Shown here one piece after another: positions 4,668 through 5,391 of a DNA stretch of 5,391 nucleotides. The notes under the pieces were generated by a model, which was given only the letters and a program-made list of their open reading frames with translations, did no database searches and was not told where the DNA came from. Every line of letters begins with the position of its first letter. The stretch's first letter is position 1. Origin of the DNA: Burkholderiales bacterium (lineage in GTDB: Bacteria; Pseudomonadota; Gammaproteobacteria; Burkholderiales; Burkholderiaceae_D); NCBI GenBank assembly GCA_028868455.1, contig JAGWUK010000249.1, forward strand, positions 1-5,391. The letters run 5' to 3'. The translations under genes were made by a program, and so were the position numbers.

Positions 4668-5369
4668 ATGACTATGTCTACATTGACTTTCGAACACGAA
4701 CCCGGCTTCGCCCCATCGCGCTTGCTATCCTTGGCCGCGATTGTCTTGCTCCACCTTACGTTTTTCTATGCCTTGCAACACGGTTTGCTGTCGCAGGCAG
4801 TGCAACTCTTACCCAAAGAAGTCATGCTGACGCTGGTGCAGGCACCGGCTCAGAGCATGCCCGCGCCGCCACCACCGCGACCACTGGAAATCACCAAACC
4901 TTTACCGCCGCAGCCAACAATTACCATGCCGGCAGAATTATTGACGCCGCCGATTCCAGCAGTCACCGAACCTGCACCGATCAGCGTTGCAACACCGATA
5001 GCGTCGGTACCATCGACATCATCCAATATGGAGACCAAAGCCGCTGCAACGCCCACCACGCAGGCTGCAGTCGCCGTCAATTCACAACCGAGACAAATTA
5101 ACGCCGTTGAATATCTGCGCGCACCGCAACCAGATTACCCGCCGATGTCGCGTCGCCTCGGAGAGGAAGGTCGCGTGATTTTGCGTGTGCTGGTCGATAC
5201 CACAGGGCATGCCGAAAAAGTCGATATTCATCATTCATCCGGCTCGCACCGCTTAGATGAAGCGGCGAAAATGGCGATACTGCGTGCGGTTTTTAAGCCT
5301 TATCTGGAAGATGGCAAAGCATTGCCTGTGATCGCGACAGCCACCATTAATTTTTCACTGAACAGCTGA
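4668..5369 (+). CDS. tonB: TonB energy-transducing protein
   Basis: This 233-residue protein has the TonB plan: a short cytoplasmic N-terminus, one uncleaved inner-membrane anchor (about 18-40, 'RLLSLAAIVLLHLTFFYALQ'), a Pro-rich periplasmic spacer (about 62-115, with PAPPPPRP and repeated PP/TP steps), and a C-terminal TonB domain (about 147-233). That domain contains 'PDYPPMSRRLGEEGRVILRV' followed by 'VDTTGHAEKVDIHHSSGS' and ends in 'VIATATINFSL'. Together with ExbB/ExbD it transmits proton-motive force to outer-membrane receptors for siderophores or heme. A His inside the anchor (H29) resembles the functionally important TonB membrane histidine. The spacer lacks the long Glu-Pro/Lys-Pro arrays of E. 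coli TonB. Two starts are possible, ATG 4668 and ATG 4674; both lie within 8 nt of the bfd stop (4666) without a strong Shine-Dalgarno, suggesting translation coupled to bfd. exbB and exbD are not in the window. Confidence 0.94.
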   Translation: MTMSTLTFEHEPGFAPSRLLSLAAIVLLHLTFFYALQHGLLSQAVQLLPKEVMLTLVQAPAQSMPAPPPPRPLEITKPLPPQPTITMPAELLTPPIPAVTEPAPISVATPIASVPSTSSNMETKAAATPTTQAAVAVNSQPRQINAVEYLRAPQPDYPPMSRRLGEEGRVILRVLVDTTGHAEKVDIHHSSGSHRLDEAAKMAILRAVFKPYLEDGKALPVIATATINFSLNS

Positions 5370-5391
5370 ACGCCAGCGTCTTATCCACATT

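Noticed and set aside
4850..5080. Gly/Val-rich 76-codon minus-strand frame
   Set aside because: It is the complement of the Pro-rich and Ala/Thr-rich spacer of TonB, which produces Gly/Val-rich shadows.
5370..5391. Start of a following gene such as exbB
   Set aside because: Only 22 nt remain, with no start codon and ribosome binding site pair, so nothing can be supported.
1..5391. CRISPR array, tRNA, rRNA, insertion sequence or attachment site
   Set aside because: I saw no regularly spaced repeats, cloverleaf, rRNA-like sequence, transposase frame or terminal inverted repeats.

Overview
The window looks like chromosomal DNA from a betaproteobacterium, most plausibly Oxalobacteraceae (Herminiimonas/Janthinobacterium/Collimonas-like). 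This rests on moderate GC, the combination of a DUF3391 HD-GYP protein with a PAS sensor, and a compact hemP - small protein - bfd - tonB iron cluster. The assignment is an inference from gene content and protein style; no marker gene is present.

Left half, minus strand (1-2427): an apparent two-gene operon. A DUF3391 + HD-GYP cyclic-di-GMP phosphodiesterase-type protein (2427 to 1117) is followed 14 nt later by a multi-PAS sensor protein (1102 to beyond position 1). The PAS gene is cut by the window edge, so its output domain is unknown. The HD-GYP protein keeps the HD, HHE and GYP signatures but has Asn where the usual 'AD' metal-ligand Asp is expected.

Middle (2428-3700): a 176-nt divergent promoter region separates the HD-GYP gene from psd, an E. 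coli-type phosphatidylserine decarboxylase proenzyme. psd starts at GTG, has all catalytic residues and the LGST self-cleavage site, and is followed by a strong rho-independent terminator.

Right half, plus strand (3701-5369): an iron/heme cluster. hemP/hmuP (heme-uptake regulator/accessory protein) is preceded by a sigma70-like promoter overlapped by an unusually extended 37-bp, six-hexamer Fur-type operator. Then come an unrecognised 108-residue helical protein with its own good ribosome binding site, bfd (bacterioferritin-associated [2Fe-2S] ferredoxin) and tonB (energy transducer for outer-membrane siderophore/heme receptors), starting 1 nt after the bfd stop. The last 22 nt after tonB hold nothing recognisable; exbB/exbD often follow such tonB genes but are not in the window.

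How it fits together: Fur would repress the iron genes when iron is replete. On iron limitation, HemP would promote heme receptor expression, TonB would energise uptake, and Bfd would help release iron stored in bacterioferritin. The best candidate for something undescribed is the 108-residue protein inside this iron cluster, together with the odd leader in front of it (possible internal promoter, 8-codon mini-ORF and ATGA overlap). I see no mobile element, CRISPR array, tRNA or rRNA.
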